The notes beneath the pieces were generated by a model that was given only the letters and a program-made list of their open reading frames with translations, made no database searches and had not been told where the DNA came from. From contig NC_064037.1 in the NCBI RefSeq assembly GCF_932526225.1, forward strand, positions 1,860,001 through 1,924,000: a DNA stretch of 64,000 nt, read 5' to 3'. Both the position numbers and the translations under genes were made by a program. This document shows positions 38,201 through 49,694 of the stretch, one piece after another (position 1 is the first letter of the stretch; the number at the start of each line of letters is the position of its first letter). This DNA comes from Nematostella vectensis (lineage: Eukaryota > Cnidaria > Anthozoa > Actiniaria > Edwardsiidae).

Positions 38201-41200
38201 GGTAGTTACTCCCTAGTTACAACCTAGGTTGGGTGGTTACTCCCTAGTTACAACCTAGGTTGGGTAGTTACTCCCTAGTTACAACCTAGGTTGGGTGGTT
38301 ACTCCCTAGTTACAACCTAGGTTGGGTGGTTACTCCCTAGTTACAACCTAGGTTGGGTAGTTACTCCTAGTTACAACCTAGGTTGGGTGGTTACTCCCTA
38401 GTTACAACCTAGGTTGGGTAGTTACTCCCTAGTTACAACCTAGGTTGGGTGGTTACTCCCTAGTTACAACCTAGGTTGGGTGGTTACTCCCTAGTTACAA
38501 CCTAGGTTGGGTAGTTACTCCCTAGTTACAACCTAGGTTGGGTGGTTACTCCCTAGTTACAACCTAGGTTGGGTGGTTACTCCCTAGTTACAACCTAGGT
38601 TGGGCAGTTACTCCCTAGTTACAACCTAGGTTGGGTGGTTACTCCCTAGTTACAACCTAGGTTGGGTGGTTACTCCCTAGTTACAACCTAGGTTGGATAG
38701 TTACTCCCTAGTTACAACCTAGGTTGGGTGGTTACTCCCTAGTTACAACCTAGGTTGGGTGGTTACTCCCTAGTTACAACCTAGGTTGGATAGTTACTCC
38801 CTAGTTACAATCTAGGTTGGGTGGTTACTCCCTAGTTACAACCTAGGTTGGGTAGTTACTCCCTAGTTACAACCTAGGTTAGGTAGTTACTCCCTAGTTA
38901 CAACCTAGGTTGGGTAGTTACTCCCTAGTTACAACCTAGGTTGGGTAGTTACTCCCTAGTTACAACCTAGGTTGGTAGTTACTCCCTAGGTTGGTAGTAA
39001 CTTTTTTTTAGTTGGTAGTTACTGGTAGTAACTACCCAACCTAGGTTGGGTAGTTACTCCCTAGTTACAACCTAGGTTGGGTAGTTACTCCCTAGTTACA
39101 ACCTAGGTTGGGTAGTTACTCCCTAGTTACAACCTAGGTTGGGTAGTTACTCCCTAGTTACAACCTAGGTTGGGTAGTTACTCCCTAGTTACAACCTAGG
39201 TTGGGTAGTTACTCTCTAGTTACAACCTAGGTTGGGTAGTTACTCCCTAGTTACAACCTAGGTTGGGTAGTTACTCCCTAGTTACAACCTAGGTTGGGTA
39301 GTTACTCCCTAGTTACAACCTAGGTTGGGTAGTTACTCCCTAGTTACAACCTAGGTTGGGTAGTTACTCCCTAGTTACAACCTAGGTTGGTAGTTACTCC
39401 CTAGGTTGGTAGTAACTTTTTTTTAGTTGGTAGTTACTGGTAGTAACTACCCAACCTAGGTTGGGTAGTTACTCCCTAGTTACAACCTAGGTTGGGTAGT
39501 TACTCCCTAGTTACAACCTAGGTTGGTAGTTACTCCCTAGGTTGGTAGTAACTTTTTTTTAGTTGGTAGTTACTGGTAGTAACTACCCAACCTAGGTTGG
39601 GTAGTTACTCCCTAGTTACAACCTAGGTTGGGTAGTTACTCCCTAGTTACAACCTAGGTTGGGTAGTTACTCCCTAGTTACAACCTAGGTTGGGTAGTTA
39701 CTCCCTAGTTACAACCTAGGTTGGGTAGTTACTCCCTAGTTACAACCTAGGTTGGGTAGTTACTCTCTAGTTACAACCTAGGTTGGGTAGTTACTCCCTA
39801 GTTACAACCTAGGTTGGGTAGTTACTCCCTAGTTACAACCTAGGTTGGGTAGTTACTCCCTAGTTACAACCTAGGTTGGGTAGTTACTCCCTAGTTACAA
39901 CCTAGGTTGGGTAGTTACTCCCTAGTTACAACCTAGGTTGGTAGTTACTCCCTAGGTTGGTAGTAACTTTTTTTTAGTTGGTAGTTACTGGTAGTAACTA
40001 CCCAACCTAGGTTGGGTAGTTACTCCCTAGTTACAACCTAGGTTGGGTAGTTACTCCCTAGTTACAACCTAGGTTGGGTAGTTACTCCCTAGTTACAACC
40101 TAGGTTGGGTAGTTACTCCCTAGTTACAACCTAGGTTGGGTAGTTACTCCCTAGTTACAACCTAGGTTGGGTAGTTACTCTCTAGTTACAACCTAGGTTG
40201 GGTAGTTACTCCCTAGTTACAACCTAGGTTGGACGCTCAAGTATAAGCAAGGCATTAATATCAATACAGATAATGTACATGTGGCTCTCGGAAAATTATT
40301 AATTGATTACAAACATACATGCGAATTTGATGCGCTCTTACCTCTAAGGACAAGGTTCTCTCCGGTGCGGGAGATGGTATGCAGACGGTGTGTCGGGTAG
40401 CAGACGAGACGACTGTCATGTTCACATCCGCATCATGCTCGTCGCGGCTATGCCGAGTCTAAAACAATGACACGCGGCGCTTACTAAACAAGGTTACTAA
40501 ACAAGGCCAACCACGATGTAAACAATAACAAAGAAGTGGACGAAAAACATTCTTTAAGCTCCGAGTAAACGGCCCTTGAAGTACTGCTGGTATAATTACA
40601 CGTGCAGTGTGCACAACGTCTCCTATGCAATTCCATTCCTCCCCCAAATTATGTCACGCAGCCCCCGACCTCTGTCACGCAGCCCCCGATCTCTGTCACG
40701 CAGCCCCCGATCTCATAATTTAGTTCAATTATTGTTTTCAATGTAGTAGGGCAGGTATTGTGTTTCTCACTGATTTCAAGTAGAGCTACGTTTTGATGCA
40801 TAGTTTACTATAAGACGAGACTTACCGTACTTGCAGTAGCGGTTGCTTTTGCTGAAAGAAATTATAAAACACAATAGATTAGAAATTGTGCCACAGATTA
40901 TGTCAAGGACATTTCTTAAGAATGCTCTTTATTCTCTCTTAATGCTCCACCTTTTAAAGAATGTCGATCAGACAATTGTTTATAATTTCAAATACATCGT
41001 TTCGTGCATGAAACCTCAAAATAATCACCAACGATTGAATTTTAATACCTTCTTAACGATATTTTATTGAAACTATCTCAGTAACTTGCTTGAATTAGTC
41101 GATGGAAAAGGATTCTTTTAGTTGGTCGGTATCGGGTGGGGGCTTTCCTCTAAATAAGAATGCCACGAGTTTTCTGTAGACCAATCCGCCTGAAGGGGAA

Positions 41201-44200
41201 AGGGGAGATAAAAACTAACCGCAGAAAAACTGATACTTCCTGGGGCCATAAAAAGTACTATTTCACCCTAACAGCTATAAAGTTATACGAAAATCTATTT
41301 GAATCGCGTTCTCTTCGAATCTTTAACGATTGTACAATATTTGCTAATCCAAAGTTGAATGTTTCTTGGGATTTTTCAAAATTTTACCCGTATAAATATA
41401 CAGGTAAAACTGGAATAAAATCCTACCCGACTCCCTCTCTTTCCTCGCTCGCTTTGTTCCCGACGTTTGAGTATCAGCTTTCCGCTTGACAGCGGTAGTC
41501 GTGGCCACAGGTGATGGTGGGGTCACTGTGGTCACTGCAGGGGAGGGCCTGGAGGCGACTGTGGGCTTGGGAGTAAGAGTGTCTATTTTATCCTGTGCTT
41601 TTTCTGAGGGTTTTGGTCTGTAATAAAAACAAACAAATAAAGTTAGCAGATCTTCAATAATGGGTCAAATTAAGCCCCTCCGAATGCTTCGTTTCTTACG
41701 TGCTCATGTGCATGTTGCTTAGCAGTTTTTAATAAAGGTGACAATATACCCGAACCATGATGCAATGCGCCAGCTTATATCAATCCCAAGGCCAAATATT
41801 TGTCATTCTTAGCCAGCTACGTTATTCTATACAAACAACTCATCTTGAAAATGTTGAATATCGTTGTAAAGTAAGGGTGTCGAGCTCAATAAAATAAAGA
41901 TTTACCCCAGTGAAGTGGTGCTTTTGCTGGGATACTTTTAGGAGGAGGGGAGGTGGCACTTATTCCAAGGTCGAAGGGGGCAGCTTATTGGGGAGATGGC
42001 ACTTATTTAAGGTCGAAGGGGGCAGCTTATTGGGGAGATGGTACTTATTCCAAGGTCGAAGGGGGCAGCTTATTGGGGAGATGGCACTTATTCCAAGGTC
42101 GAAGGGGGCAGCTTATTGGGGAGATGGCACTTATTTAAGGTCAAAGGGGGCAGCTTATTGGGGAGATGGCACTTATTCCAAGGTCGAAGGGGGCAGCTTA
42201 TTGGTGAGGTGGCACTTATTCCAAGGTCGTAAGGGGGCAGCTTATTGGGGAGATGGCGCTTATTTAAGGTCGAAGGGGGCAGCTTATTGGGGAGATGGCG
42301 CTTATTTAAGGTCGAAGGGGGCAGCTTATTGGGGAGATGGCAATTATTTAAGGTTGAAGGGGGCAGCTTATTGGGGAGATGGCAATTATTTAAGGTCGAA
42401 GGGGGCAGCTTATTGGGGAGGTGGCACTTATTTAAGGTCGAAGGGGGCAGCTTATTGGGGAGATGGTGCTTATTTAAGGTCGAAGGGGGCAGCTTATTGG
42501 GGAGATGGCGCATATTCCAAGGTAGAAGGGGGCAGCTTATTGGGGACGTGGCCCTTATTTAAGGTCGAAGGGGGCAGCTTATTGGGGAGGTGGCGCTTAT
42601 TTAAGGTTGAAAGGGGCAGCTGATTGGGGAGGTGGCGCTTATTTAAGGTCGAAGGGGGCGGCTTATTGGGGATGTGGCTCTTATTTAAGGTTGAAAGGGG
42701 CGGCTTATTGGGGAGATGGCAATTATTTAAGGTCGAAGGGGGCAGCTTATTGGGGAGGTGGCACTTATTTAAGGTCGAAGGGGGCAGCTTATTGGGGAGA
42801 AGGCACTTATTTAAGGTTGAAGGGGGCAGCTTATTGGGAAGGTGGCGCTTATTTAAGGTTGAAGGGGGCGGCTTATTGGGGACTTGGCACTTATTCCAAG
42901 GTCGAAGGGGGCAGCTTATTGGGGAGGTGGCGCTTATTTAAGGTTGAAGGGGGCAGCTTATTGGGGAGATGGCACTTATTCCAAGGTCAAAGGGGGCAGC
43001 TTATTGGGAAGATGGCACTTATTTAAGGTCGAAGGGGGCGGCTTATTGGGGAAAAGGCACTTATTTAAGGTCGAAGGGGGCAGCTTACTGGGGAGATGGC
43101 ACTTATTTAAGGTCGAAGGGGGCAGCTTATTGGGGAGAAGGCACTTATTTAAGGTCGAAGGGGGCAGCTTATTGGGGAGAAGGCACGTATTTAAGGTTGA
43201 AGGGGGCAGCTTATTGGGGAGGTGGCGCTTATTTAAGGTTGAAGGGGGCGGCTTATTGGGGACATGGCCCTTATTTAAGGTCGAAGGGGGCAGCTTATTG
43301 GGGACGTGGCACTTATTTAAGGTTGAAAGGGGCAGCTTATTGAGGAGGAGGCACATATTTCAGGTTGAAGGGGGCAGCTTATTGGGAGGAGGCACTTATT
43401 CCAAGGTCGAAGGGGGCAGCTTATTGGTAAGGTGGCACTTATTGCAAGGTCGAAGGGGGCAGCTTATTGGGGAGGTGGCGCTTATTTAAGGTCGAAGGGG
43501 GCAGCTTATTGGGAAGGCGGCACCTATTCCAAGGTCGAAGGGGGCAGCTTATTGGGGAGATGGCACTTATTTCAGGTCAAAGGGGGCAGCTTATTGGGGA
43601 GGTGGCGCTTATTTAAGGTCGAAGGGGGCGGCTCATTGGTGAGGTGGCACTTATTCCAAGGTCGAAGGGGGCAGCTTATTGGGGAGGTGGCGCTTATTTA
43701 AGGTCAAAGGGGGCGGCTTATTGGGGAGGTGGCGCTTATTTAAGGTTGAAGGGGGCAGCTTATTGGGGAGGTGGCACTTATTTAGGGTTGAAGGGGGCAG
43801 CTTATTGGGGAGGTGGCGCTTATTTAAGGTTGAAGGGGGCAGCTTATTGGGGAGGTGGCGCTTATTAAAGGTAGAAGGGGGCAGCTTATTGGGGACTTGG
43901 CTCTTATTTAAGGTTGAAAGGGGCGGCTTATTGGGGACGTGGCCCTTATTTAAGGTCGAAGGGGGCAGCTTATTGGGGAGGTGGCGCTTATTTAAGGTTG
44001 AAGGGGGCAGCTTATTGGGGAGGTGGCGCTTATTAAAGGTAGAAGGGGGCAGCTTATTGGGGACGTGGCCCTTATTTAAGGTCGAAGGGGGCAGCTTATT
44101 GGGGAGGTGGCGCTTATTTAAGGTTGAAAGGGGCAGCTGATTGGGGAGGTGGCGCTTATTTAAGGTCGAAGGGGGCGGCTTATTGGGGACATGTCGCTTA

Positions 44201-44987
44201 TTTAAAGTTGAAGGTGGCAGCTTATTGGGGATGTGGCTCTTATTTAAGGTTGAAAGGGGCGGCTTATTGGGGACGTGGCCCTTATTTAAGGTCAAAGGGG
44301 GCAGCTTATTGGGGAGGTGGCGCTTATTTAAGGTTGAAGGGGGCAGCTTATTGGGGAGGTGGCGCTTATTAAAGGTAGAAGGGGGCAGCTTATTGGGGAC
44401 GTGGCTCTTATTTAAGGTTGAAAGGGGCGGCTTATTGGGGACGTGGCCCTTATTTAAGGTCGAAGGGGGCAGCTTATTGGAGAGGTGGCGCTTATTTAAG
44501 GTTGAAGGGGGCAGCTGATTGGGGAGGTGGCGCTTATTTAAGGTCGAAGGGGGCAGCTTATTGGGGAGGTGGCCCTTATTTAAGGTCGAAGGGGGCAGCT
44601 TATTGGGAAGGTGGCACTTATTTAAGGTTGAAGGGGGCAGCTTATTGGGGAGGTGGCACTTATTTAAGGTCGAAGGGGGCAGCTTATTGGAGAGGTGACG
44701 CTTATTTAAGGTCGAAGGAGGCAGCTTATTTAAAGGAGGGCGCTTATTCGAATCATTACGGTATATATTACATATATTACACTAGCTTTTCCAGCTGAGT
44801 GATTGGTGTCTACCATAGAAAACACACGATCACACTAGCTTTTCCAAAACACAGCTAAGTAAACATGAAGTGACACTGAGCTGAGTTAGCACAAAGTTAA
44901 AATTTGTTGCTTAGCAGTGAAAATGTCAACTGACCTGTTGATTATGGGCACTTTCTCGCTCATTCGAGAGTCCAATGGAGACATATT
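29198..44987 (-). CDS. HIRA: HIRA histone chaperone, C-terminal part (17 exons)
   Basis: HIRA is a nuclear scaffold that deposits histone H3.3 with UBN1, CABIN1 and ASF1. Exons, in gene order: 44987-44935, 41617-41427, 40851-40826, 40458-40342, 37075-37012, 36805-36712, 36207-36145, 35097-34999, 34922-34864, 34794-34686, 34607-34485, 34034-33959, 31474-31387, 30560-30506, 29926-29881, 29426-29381 and 29265-29198. All have AG/GT borders and matching phases, giving 458 residues and a stop at 29198-29200. First comes a Ser/Thr/Pro-rich basic linker with a nuclear-signal-like KRKADTQTSGTKRARKE. The C-terminal Hira domain follows, recognisable by VLVVTSSGGVYVWDTKS, ADYQASMFRQDPF, TMSHLE, DEYHFWLLTYVRYLAQ, SRLREICEDLLGP, RRDLLVEILPIIG and RLQRLFTEFKDQLD. 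The animal protein is about 1,000 residues. The N-terminal WD40 propeller and the ASF1-binding B domain are not found here. Confidence 0.9.
30720..31390 (-). repeat. Degenerate minisatellite of about 60-75 bp carrying a copied splice donor
   Basis: About eleven units. On the minus strand each contains a degraded copy of the end of the HIRA exon at 31387 (acgttacctggcacaagcag), the donor GTAAGAGTCC and a stretch reading gatgcacgggcaccctgtgc. The unit nearest the exon is the exon end itself, so the array grew from the exon-intron border into the intron. Several copies retain CAG|GTAAG, for example near 31313 and 31247; others are mutated to CAG|ATAAG or CCGGTAAAAG. Confidence 0.9.
32690..33665 (+). 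repeat. Minisatellite, 31/30-bp unit, about 32 copies, intronic
   Basis: The unit contains ggggtttcggtactttgaaa and acctcgtatca; TTGAAAA and TTTGAAAA variants give 30 or 31 bp. It lies in the HIRA intron between exons 33959 and 31474. Confidence 0.96.
34190..34445 (+). repeat. Short-unit C-rich array, 10-12 bp period, intronic
   Basis: Repeats of cgtacaccctcc, cgtacacgcccc and cgtacacccacc lie in the HIRA intron between 34485 and 34034. Plus-frame PVHPPVHP translations are repeat artefacts. Confidence 0.93.
35200..36136 (+). repeat. 30-bp minisatellite, 24 copies, with a degenerate GTGATG-type lead-in
   Basis: From about 35413 to 36136 a 30-bp unit (ggcatggatagtgatgatga, then ggtgttctat) repeats without a single indel, varying only by GATGATGA/GATGACGA and a few substitutions. 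From 35200 to 35412 there is degenerate GGTGGT/GTGATG sequence. The array abuts the donor of HIRA exon 36207-36145. Long open frames on both strands (plus: DDEVFYGMDS repeated; minus: ITIHAIEHLV repeated) follow from the period being a multiple of three and are not called as genes. Confidence 0.95.
37085..37970 (+). repeat. Nested array of ACGTG-containing units, intronic
   Basis: Short units of about 17 bp (tacgtgacaacaag, tacgtgacaacagg, tacgtgccaac) are interspersed with a longer block, ccgaacatgtgacatcgagc, followed by acgtgactgc. Many CACGTG and ACGTG motifs result. It lies in the HIRA intron between 40342 and 37075. Confidence 0.93.
38155..40232 (+). repeat. 31-bp minisatellite with a 415-bp higher-order repeat and palindromes
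   Basis: About 60 copies of a 31-bp unit (cctaggttgggtagttactc, then cctagttacaa). Four copies of a variant segment containing ACTTTTTTTTAGTTGG are each followed by a perfect 30-bp palindrome with arms gtaactacccaacct/aggttgggtagttac, starting at 39028, 39443, 39579 and 39994. Spacings of 415, 136 and 415 bp show block duplication. It lies in the same HIRA intron as the ACGTG array. Confidence 0.95.
41945..44745 (+). repeat. Minisatellite, 42/43-bp unit, about 66 copies, intronic
   Basis: Units contain gaagggggcagcttattggg, then a variable gagatggcactta/gaggtggcgctta segment, then TTTAAGGT or TTCCAAGGT, which sets the 42- or 43-bp length. It fills the HIRA intron between 44935 and 41617. Open frames on both strands are repeat artefacts. 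Confidence 0.96.
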
Positions 44988-45329
44988 CTGAAAAATACAA
45001 AGCAATGTAATTAATTCAGTAGTAATTGTTACTTGCTTGTGACTGGTACAGTACATGTTTCGTGATTCCTGTAGATAAATTGAGGTGGGGGAATAAAAGC
45101 TTAAGACAGCCAAAATTATTACACTCTTAGTGTTTAAGTAAATTCAAAATGCATAAACAACTTATTTTTCCAGGAAGCACCTTTTTTGGTTGATATAATC
45201 ATATTTGGGAGTGTTCTATTCGTGGGTTTCCAGTGTGTCTAAGTGCACATCATGATATCAAGTCTAACTTGATATCTTTTTTATGTTGAGTGTGATGTCT
45301 GTTTTTAAGGGCACGTAGGTTACAAGTGT
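44988..45329. other. Sequence upstream of the first recognised HIRA exon
   Basis: No additional HIRA exon was recognised here on the minus strand. A small perfect inverted repeat, gatatcaag/cttgatatc, occurs near 45254-45276. Confidence 0.5.
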
Positions 45330-46638
45330 GTTTGTGCATAGATGAGTGCAGTTCCCTGTGGAGTTGTGCTTATCCTGATAAGTGGGTAGCCTGTGGAAGG
45401 TTGTGCTACAACTGTTTGTGTATACACTGGGTATAAATGAATGGGTAGCCTGTGTTTTTACATCACTTTGTAGTTTTACCTGTAACGTTGTGTATACCCT
45501 GAGTGGGCAGCCTGTGTAGTTGTGTATATCCCTATGAGTGGGTAGCCTGTGTTTTTATAAGGCACCTATTTGTAGTGTTACCTGTGTAGTTGTGTATACC
45601 CTGATGAGTGGGTAGCCTGTGTAGTTATGGTGCACCTTTGTAGTGTTACCTGTGTAGTTGTGTATACCCTAATGAGTGGGTAGCCTGTGTCATTATGTTG
45701 CACTTATGTAGTGTTACCTGTGTAGTTGTGTATACCCTAACGAGTGGGTAGCCTGTGTTGTTATGGTGCACCTTTGTAGTGTTACCTGTGTAGTTGTGTA
45801 TACCCTAATGAGTGGGTAGCCTGTGTCATTATGTTGCACTTATGTAGTGTTACCTGTGTAGTTGTGTATAACCTAACGAGTGGGTAGCCTGTGTAGTTGT
45901 GTATATCCCTATGAGTGGGTAGCCTGTGTTTTTATGAGGCACCTATTTGTAGTGTTACCTGTGTAGTTGTGTATACCCTGATGAGTGGGTAGCCTGTGTA
46001 GTTATGCTGCACCTATGTAGTGTTACCTGTGTAGTTGTGTATACCCTAATGAGTGGGTAGCCTGTGTAGTGTTACCTGTGTAGTTGTGTATACCCTAATG
46101 AGTGGGTAGCCTGTGTCGTTATGTTGCACCCATGTAGTGTTACCTGTGTAGTTGTGTTTATACCTGATGAGTGGGTAGCCTGTGTAGTTGTGTATACCCT
46201 GTGTAAGGTTGTGCTACAACTGTTTGTGTATACACTGGGTATAAATGAATAGGTAGCCTGTGTTTTTACATCGCTTTGTAGTGTTACCTGTGTAGTTGTG
46301 TTTATACCTAATTAGTGGGTAGCCTGTGTCGTTATGTTGCACTTATGTAATTTTACCTGTGTAGTTGTGTATACCCTGATGAGTGGGTAGCCTGTGTAGT
46401 TATGTTGCACTTATGTAGTGTTACCTGTGTAGTTGTGTATACCCTAATGAGTGGGTAGCCTGTGTAGTTATGTTGCACATATGTAGTGTTACCTGCGTAG
46501 TTGTGTATACCCTGAGTGGGTAGCCTGTGTAGTTGTGTATACCCCTATGAGTGGGTAGCCTGTGTTTTTATGAGGCACCTATTTGTAGTTTTACCTGTGT
46601 AGTTGTGTATACCCTAATAAGTGTAGTCTTAGTTTCCG
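45330..46638 (+). repeat. Degenerate array of about 68 bp (24-48 bp sub-forms) running into the assembly gap
   Basis: Units contain gtgttacctgtgtagttgtg, tataccctaatgagtgggta and gcctgtgtagttatgttgca. Copies differ in length because internal segments are missing. The array ends at the first N, so the gap probably reflects failure to assemble it. Confidence 0.93.
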
Positions 46639-46639
46639 T

Positions 46640-46839
46640 NNNNNNNNNNNNNNNNNNNNNNNNNNNNNNNNNNNNNNNNNNNNNNNNNNNNNNNNNNNNN
46701 NNNNNNNNNNNNNNNNNNNNNNNNNNNNNNNNNNNNNNNNNNNNNNNNNNNNNNNNNNNNNNNNNNNNNNNNNNNNNNNNNNNNNNNNNNNNNNNNNNNN
46801 NNNNNNNNNNNNNNNNNNNNNNNNNNNNNNNNNNNNNNN
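46640..46839. other. Assembly gap of 200 N
   Basis: Exactly 200 unknown bases, a round number typical of a scaffold join of unknown true length. Gene order across it should be treated as provisional. Confidence 0.99.
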
Positions 46840-46985
46840 GTCCTGATGGTTTCAAGGGGACTCCTCGCCACCCAAGATTTTTTTCAGCTTTATAAATGTA
46901 AATATCTGTAATTATATGTGGCAAACAAATAAAATGGAACAAAATAAATGTCTAAAATAGTGTCCAAAATACGCTTGTTCCATAG

Positions 46986-47094
46986 ATAACGGCAAGCTTA
47001 CCACTGGTCTGGCCATCGCTGGGTCCGCCTTCGTTTACGGCATGTGGACCACAACATATATCTTGGTTACCGAGCTCTTCCCAACAGTGATCAG
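46986..47094 (+). CDS. Orphan exon of an SLC22-like MFS transporter
   Basis: A 109-nt exon sits between TTCCATAG and GTACAG. It reads NGKLTTGLAIAGSAFVYGMW and continues TTTYILVTELFPTVIR. This matches the conserved late transmembrane segment of SLC22 organic cation/anion transporters, where a glycine-rich helix is followed by the motif Y-hydrophobic-T-E-L-F/Y-P-T-hydrophobic-I/V-R. It is a plasma-membrane solute carrier by family. Neighbouring exons were not found: upstream is the N gap and downstream is AT-rich DNA. It may be part of a gene extending elsewhere, a misjoined fragment or a relic. The exon length and both splice sites look intact. Confidence 0.72.
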
Positions 47095-49694
47095 GTACAG
47101 ATGGTCGTCGATGGGGGGGGGGGGGGGGGGTATTCCTCGGATATTAGCATGACTGGGGGAGTGTACTAAGGAGCTTTCCCAGTAAAGATAGACTGCTATT
47201 CAGACTAGACTATTTTGAGCTGTCTGTGACTGGGGGGGGGGGGGGGGGCTAAAAGGGCTCCCCTCCGTATTTCATGAACCGCTTAGGCTATGACCATCAA
47301 ACTTACAGACAATGAGCGCCAGCATGCAAAAGAATCGTAACGCCCTATTTTGGATGTGGTCGAATCAATTATGACGTCACAATGACGTCATTAATACGGT
47401 GTCTAGCTATTCTTTCACACATTGCCTAAATTATCAGATATCGGGTTGAAATCATTTTGCATCATTCAGTTATGTCAAAATCAACCTTTTAACGGCTTTA
47501 CAATGCAAAAAGGCCATAACAACGTTTGTTATCAAATTTCTCGAATAAGGAAATGGTATTTTATAACTCCCGATCTCGTTTTAACTACTTATCCGAATAA
47601 GGAATAGACTATGACTTTAGAAAATACTAAAGAACCCTCTTTTTATCTGGTAGTCAAGGTGTTAATTGACAACAATCACTATCTGTCAAATTGTGGTTTT
47701 GTTTGCAAGGTCAAATTCCTTCTACGCGCGTACGTAGTCAGTTTAAGCGTGAATATTTCTCCTCTAAATATATTAACGCCTTTGGAAAGAAAGCCCAAGA
47801 TACAAATACATTTATTAGATGAGAGGTAGATTTCCTCTCTTTTGCTAGATTCATTTGTGAAAGCGATTGCACGCATTGCGTAATTTGACCTTTAGTAGCA
47901 TATAGAGTCTCATGTTCACAGCTCCGTTTAGCGGCAAAGCACGTGAAAGCAACCAGAATTACCCGACGAAAATGCTGTTGGACTTGTTCTGAATAAACTG
48001 TTATGCCTAAATACTGTTTCAACTCGAATTAAAATGTATCATGTAAGTACCCCCCCCCCCCCCCAGATTTGAATAAGGAACTGAGCGAATAAGGAAACAG
48101 TCGAAAAAGGAACTGCGAATAAGGAACCAACTTCACGCTGGTCAAAAATAGCTGGAGCTCTCAGACAGCTAAGAAAAGTAACGGCTGGTTCCACTACCAC
48201 GCGGTTAACAGAACTAGCGACTGAAGGCTTTATCAGAAATTTACAAGCCTCTCCCGCCGAAAATTGACGAAATGTGGCCTTTCAGCATAAACAAATGTAC
48301 TGTGGTTATGTAGACCAGAGATAATTTTAATCCGGAGTGAACACTATAATATGTTGAATTTCCTTCTTAAATATGTCGGAAACCAATACCGTCACATGAA
48401 ATATTTCATTTTGTTTAAGACCGCAGAGACCAAAGTTTGATTCCGACTGACGCCCCATTTTTTAGTACTTTTTATAAGAAAAATAATTTATAATACTGCT
48501 GTACTTGGTGTGTTATCACCTAAAAAAGTCATTTTTATGTACTCTCAGCATCTTTGATGTTGTTTATATTTAATACTTTGTTCAGTTTAACTCAATGCAG
48601 CGTTGAATATGTTGAATACCATAATAATGACAGGAATTAAAAAAAACTAAATGTAACGTAGCCTGCAGTGTTTAAATGCAGCGTATAAATGCCCATACCC
48701 TGGTATCTGAAATCCATATGTGAAATTGCACGGGTCGAGAACGATGCAAATACTACACATTTTCGGCTTAAACAAAACACAACAATTGTAGATTTTTTTA
48801 AGTAGGGTGTGAATAGTACTTTGTGGTGCTTTTTGAGTTGTGGATTCTTGAAATGACGATCGCCTCGAGCTCGTTTCTGAGCCCGCAATCCGGCAAGGCG
48901 GTCCAGTAACAGTTGAAAATAGTTCCCAAGCTTGCAGAGTATCAGTCCAATCAATGTACCTTTTAAGATCGGACTAATTGCAACACAAGGTTTTTCAACG
49001 TTTTGTATTAATTTATTCTCTCTTTATAACATACTAAAAGTCTAAGAAAATCGGAGCACGCAAACACCCCGAAAAACCGCATCGAATTTCCTATGAAAAA
49101 CCACAGGAATCCCAAACCATGAAAACCACGAAAAATACACATTTAAAAAAAATCGAATTTATACCACTAAAAATGAAAAGAAATATATATATTATCGCAT
49201 ATATATATTTCTACACGATCTGGATAAAAATCAACGTTATCTGATATAGCTTATTTATTTTGGGCAAAACCCAAAATTATGACATTACCCCGTGACGTCA
49301 TAATGTGACGTCATAGATACAGATAAAAGCAAATATTTTAAGTAAAATTGCTCGAAAACAAATATTGAATACGTTTTATGAATCTTGAGGGATGGGAGCA
49401 TTAAGCGTTTTAGAAATGATTGAGTAATTATTTTGTTTTAATTTTTCAAAGGTCCTGAAATCAGATTATTTGATATTATTTTGGCTTCTTTAGGTTAACG
49501 CTAAATCCATGCTTGGCTATATGAAGGAGATATTAATTAAAAGGAATACAAAAAAAATATTGCGTTTTGAAATAATTTGGCGACAAAAAAGTTTTTTTTT
49601 AGAAAACGCATAACCGGAATTGAAAGAAAGCCCTCGCGGCCTGCGCTCAGACACACTGATATCTCACATGACGAAATTAAAATGAAGGAAACTT
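47095..49694. other. AT-rich non-coding DNA with G/C homopolymers and TGACGTCA motifs
   Basis: Contains G runs near 47108-47130 and 47231-47248, and a C run near 48051-48064. Palindromic TGACGTCA (CRE-type) motifs occur at about 47373-47393 and 49291-49315, and GAATAAGGAA repeats around 48067-48130. No gene was supported. Parts look like old dispersed repeats. Confidence 0.45.

Noticed and set aside
41910-44798. Open frames with KGAAYWGDGTYLRS or NKLPPSTLNKRHLP repeats
   Set aside because: Repeat artefacts inside a HIRA intron; the 42/43-bp length switches make the frames jump.
46551-46942. Open frames spanning the N gap
   Set aside because: They are open only because N codons contain no stops.
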